In this document: piece by piece, positions 61,835-64,000 of the stretch | Layout: every line of letters begins with the position of its first letter | Numbering within the stretch: the first letter of the stretch is position 1 | Assembly (NCBI GenBank): GCA_045118975.1 | Contig: JBGVCT010000009.1 | Coordinates: forward strand, 123,276 to 187,275 | Direction: 5' to 3' | DNA length: 64,000 nt | Source of the DNA: RGIG6178 sp045118975 | GTDB lineage: Bacteria; Bacillota_I; Bacilli_A; RFN20; DUOF01 | Translations under genes and position numbers: made by a program | The notes under the pieces: model-generated | What the model saw: only the letters and a program-made list of their open reading frames with translations | Databases searched by the model: none | What the model was told of the DNA's origin: nothing

Positions 61835-63574
61835 CTAATAAATAACCTTATTTGCAATGTCTTCTTTAACCATTTTTATAAATTCTTCTTTAGTTACAGT
61901 AGTAGTATCTTTACTTCCAAACTTTCTAAATGAAATAGTATTTTCATCTCTTTCTTTATCTCCAAGAATCAAAGTTAAAGGAGTTTTTCTAGTTTGTGAT
62001 TCTCTCATTTTATATGATAGTTTTTCTTCTCTATCATCTAATTTCACTCTAATATCATTATCATTTAGCAATTCAAAAATCTCTTTAGAATATTCTAAAT
62101 GATACTCATTATTAACAGGTATTATATTTACTTGTACTGGTGCTAGCCACATTGGGAATGCTCCTGCAAAGTGTTCAATTAATACTCCTATAAATCTCTC
62201 AATAGATCCAAAAATAACTCTGTGTAACATAATTGGTCTTTTCTTGCTACCATCACTATCAACATAAGTCAAATCAAATCTCTCAGGTAAGTTCATGTCT
62301 AATTGAATTGTTCCACATTGCCACTCTCTTCCTATAGAATCCTTAATATGGAAATCAAGTTTAGGTCCATAGAAAGCTCCATCTCCTGGATTAACCTTGT
62401 AATCTCTACCAGCATTTTTACATGCACTAGCAAGAGCAGCTTCTGCCTTATTCCATACTTCGATATCCCCAATATATTTTTCTTCTGGTCTTGTTGATAA
62501 TTCAATTGTGAAACTTAAATTGAAAATATCATAAAATCTTTCAATAAATCTAATTAATCTTATAACTTCTTCTTCAATTTGATCTTCTCTCATGAAGATA
62601 TGTGCATCATCTTGAGTGAAAGTTCTAACTCTAAATAATCCACTTAAAGCACCACTTGCTTCATGTCTGTGTACAAGTCCTAATTCTCCACATCTAATTG
62701 GCAAATCTTTATATGAATGAATACTATTTTTGTAAACAAGCATACCACCTGGGCAGTTCATAGGTTTAACAGCAAATAATTTATCATCTATATCACAAGT
62801 ATACATATTTTCTCTATAGTTAGCCCAGTGACCACTTACTTCCCATAATTCTTGGTTTAACATAATAGGTGTTTTAATGAATTCATATCCTTCTTTAGCA
62901 TGCTCTTTATACCAGAAGTTTTCTAATTCATTACGAATAATCATACCATTTGGTAAAAAGAATGGGAATCCTGGTCCATATTCACTCATCATAAATAAAT
63001 CTAATTCTTTTCCCAATTTTCTATGGTCTCTTTTTTTAGCTCCTTCAAGCATGTTTAAATGTGATGCAAGATCTTCTTCATTATCAAAACAAATACCATA
63101 AACTCTAGTAAGCATTTTGTTTTTAGAGTCTCCCTTAAAATATGCACCATTTACTTTTAATAATTTGTAATGTTTGATTTCTTTAACAGTTTCAACATGA
63201 GGACCTCTACATAAATCAGTGAAATCACCTTGACTATAGCATGTTATAACAGTGCTGTCTTCCATATTAGAAATTAAATCAACCTTATATTCGTCACCTG
63301 CAAACATTTCTAAAGCTTCTTCTCTTGATAATTCTCTTCTTACTATTCTCTTACCATCTTTAGAAATCTTCTTCATTTCTCTTTCGATTTTTTCTAAATC
63401 TTCTTCCTTAATTACTTCTTCTCCTAAATCCATATCATAATAGAAACCACCTTCTATTACTGGTCCTACCCAAAACTTAGCATTTGGATATAAATGTTTC
63501 ACAGCTTGTGCAAGTAAGTGTGCACAACTATGGTTCAATACGCTTAATTTTTCATTTTCTTTAATATTTATCAT
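61835..63574 (-). CDS. thrS: Threonine-tRNA ligase lacking the N-terminal TGS domain
   Basis: ThrRS charges tRNA-Thr. I use ATG 63574, which has GGAGG upstream and gives 579 residues; the longer frame runs into the T-box. The protein begins MINIKENEKLSVLNHSCAHL, so the editing domain (HSCAHLLAQAVKHLYPNAKF with its catalytic His/Cys region) starts at once and the usual TGS domain of about 60 residues is absent. The class II core follows: motif 2 RCGELGLVHRHEASGALSGL, motif 3 and FGSIERFIGVLIEHFAG, and an anticodon-binding domain at the C terminus. Some Mollicute ThrRS also lack TGS. Expression is controlled by a T-box. Confidence 0.95.
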   Translation of the reverse strand: MINIKENEKLSVLNHSCAHLLAQAVKHLYPNAKFWVGPVIEGGFYYDMDLGEEVIKEEDLEKIEREMKKISKDGKRIVRRELSREEALEMFAGDEYKVDLISNMEDSTVITCYSQGDFTDLCRGPHVETVKEIKHYKLLKVNGAYFKGDSKNKMLTRVYGICFDNEEDLASHLNMLEGAKKRDHRKLGKELDLFMMSEYGPGFPFFLPNGMIIRNELENFWYKEHAKEGYEFIKTPIMLNQELWEVSGHWANYRENMYTCDIDDKLFAVKPMNCPGGMLVYKNSIHSYKDLPIRCGELGLVHRHEASGALSGLFRVRTFTQDDAHIFMREDQIEEEVIRLIRFIERFYDIFNLSFTIELSTRPEEKYIGDIEVWNKAEAALASACKNAGRDYKVNPGDGAFYGPKLDFHIKDSIGREWQCGTIQLDMNLPERFDLTYVDSDGSKKRPIMLHRVIFGSIERFIGVLIEHFAGAFPMWLAPVQVNIIPVNNEYHLEYSKEIFELLNDNDIRVKLDDREEKLSYKMRESQTRKTPLTLILGDKERDENTISFRKFGSKDTTTVTKEEFIKMVKEDIANKVIY

Positions 63575-63599
63575 ACTTTTTTTCCTCCATTCAAAATAA

Positions 63600-63812
63600 A
63601 AAACGTTCCAAAATAGGAACGTTGAAATTACGCGGTACCATCCTAATTCATAGATTACTCTATGCACTCAATTACTTTAACGCAGTTAACGGCAATCCCA
63701 TTACGGTGCTGCTAATAAGGAGTAAACATAATTATTCTCAATTTGCTTTCACCAACCGCAAATCTCTCTACATTAAAACCTTATGTTCATGTCTTATATA
63801 TTCGCAATTATT
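63600..63812 (-). promoter_or_regulatory. T-box leader of thrS
   Basis: The minus-strand leader holds the T-box sequence AGGATGGTACCGCG (63631-63644), an upstream AGAGAG with GGTTGGTGAAAGC typical of the T-box stem I/II region, and an intrinsic terminator AACGTTCC-TATTTT-GGAACGTT-TTTT (63602-63623 with tail). ACT at 63721-63723 is a plausible threonine specifier codon. Uncharged tRNA-Thr should stabilise the antiterminator and allow thrS expression. Confidence 0.93.
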
Positions 63813-63815
63813 AAT

Positions 63816-63844
63816 ATAATATTCTACTTTTATCATTATGTCAA
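63816..63844 (-). promoter_or_regulatory. Promoter of the thrS T-box transcript
   Basis: On the minus strand TTGACA (63839-63844), 17-bp spacer, TATTAT (63816-63821). Confidence 0.8.
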
Positions 63845-63862
63845 TTTCAAAATTAAATAAAT

Positions 63863-63890
63863 AAAAAAAGGTCCAATAAAGGGCCAAAAT
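63863..63890 (-). terminator. Weak terminator after the 5S rRNA
   Basis: On the minus strand GGCCC, loop, GGACC (one C-A mismatch) is followed by seven T. It is the only terminator-like structure between the 5S gene and the thrS promoter. Confidence 0.4.
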
Positions 63891-63903
63891 TGTAATAAAA
63901 AAA

Positions 63904-64000
63904 GCCTGGCAATTTGCTATTCTCACGAGCCTAGACTCACTACCTTCGCCTCTACTGAGCTTAACTTCTGTGTTCGGGATGGGAACAGGTGTGTCCTCAG
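63904..64000 (-). rRNA. 5S ribosomal RNA, 3' part (runs off the window end)
   Basis: The minus strand reads GGACACACCTGTTCCCATCC, then CGAACACAGAAGTTAAGC, and ends AATTGCCAGGC, the conserved 5S loop B/C and 3' strand. The 5' about 17 nt lie beyond the window, where a 23S and 16S gene would be expected. Only the 5S part is visible. Confidence 0.95.

Noticed and set aside
1..64000. Mycoplasma-type code (TGA = Trp)
   Set aside because: Genes end at TGA in normal places (for example 46540 and 50518) and Trp is TGG throughout, so the standard code applies.

Overview
The window is about 30% G+C and almost wholly coding. It looks like a chromosome segment of an uncultured low-GC Bacillota (Bacilli) lineage of the gut type, such as the RF39 or Erysipelotrichales-like groups. 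The taxon is an inference from the gene set: PFOR, a glycogen operon, a T-box on thrS, a SAM riboswitch on metK, long-form HPF, and UppP with YchF and RelA-like genes. TGA is used as a stop and Trp is TGG, so this is the standard bacterial code and not the Mycoplasma code. Most genes lie on the minus strand. Many start with an AGGTG or AGGAG Shine-Dalgarno 6-8 nt before the start codon, and I used this to shorten several over-extended ORFs.

Layout. 1-4.4 kb: the 5' part of an MFS transporter, divergent from pyruvate:ferredoxin oxidoreductase. 4.4-13.3 kb: a tightly packed minus-strand run of ten genes, rich in phospholipid and cell-envelope turnover functions (LemA-like, two patatins, GDPD, diacylglycerol-kinase family, a RelA-like protein with a degenerate synthetase, YchF, UppP, Ung, and an N-formylglutamate-amidohydrolase-like protein). 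13.4-25.9 kb: a glycogen and glucose-phosphate operon (pgi, phosphohexomutase, sugar kinase, malQ, glgB, glgA, glgP, GH13) with no glgC. 26.0-34.7 kb: a lipoprotein, a VirB4-type ATPase, a huge VirB6/TrbL-like membrane protein and a VirB2-like small membrane protein. This resembles a stripped-down conjugation or type IV secretion core inserted among housekeeping genes. 34.8-38.2 kb: enolase, an HD protein, tRNA-Gly and tRNA-Glu, rpsI and rplM with a leader. 38.3-44.4 kb: a membrane protein, an XRE regulator with a degenerate ImmA-Fic protein, hpf, metK with a SAM riboswitch, a phosphodiesterase-like protein and a 46-codon ORF. 44.5-51.3 kb: a repeat-containing surface protein, a CPBP protease and thioredoxin, then a large lipoprotein translationally coupled to a second pilin-like protein. 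51.4-58.8 kb: rpoC and rpoB. 59-64 kb: a membrane protein, Maf, a Tyr/Pro-rich small protein, a hypothetical gene, thrS with its T-box, and the 3' part of a 5S rRNA gene.

How the genes work together. The glg genes interconvert hexose phosphates and glycogen, and feed glycolysis (enolase) and then PFOR. The most interesting material is the pair of loci at 26-34.7 kb and 47.7-51.3 kb. They share a homologous two-helix pilin-like module and both carry lipoproteins. No relaxase, coupling protein, integrase or attachment repeat is visible in the window, so they may form a resident cell-surface or secretion machine and not a mobile element. The second candidate is the XRE plus ImmA-Fic pair, in which both enzymatic motifs have lost key residues.
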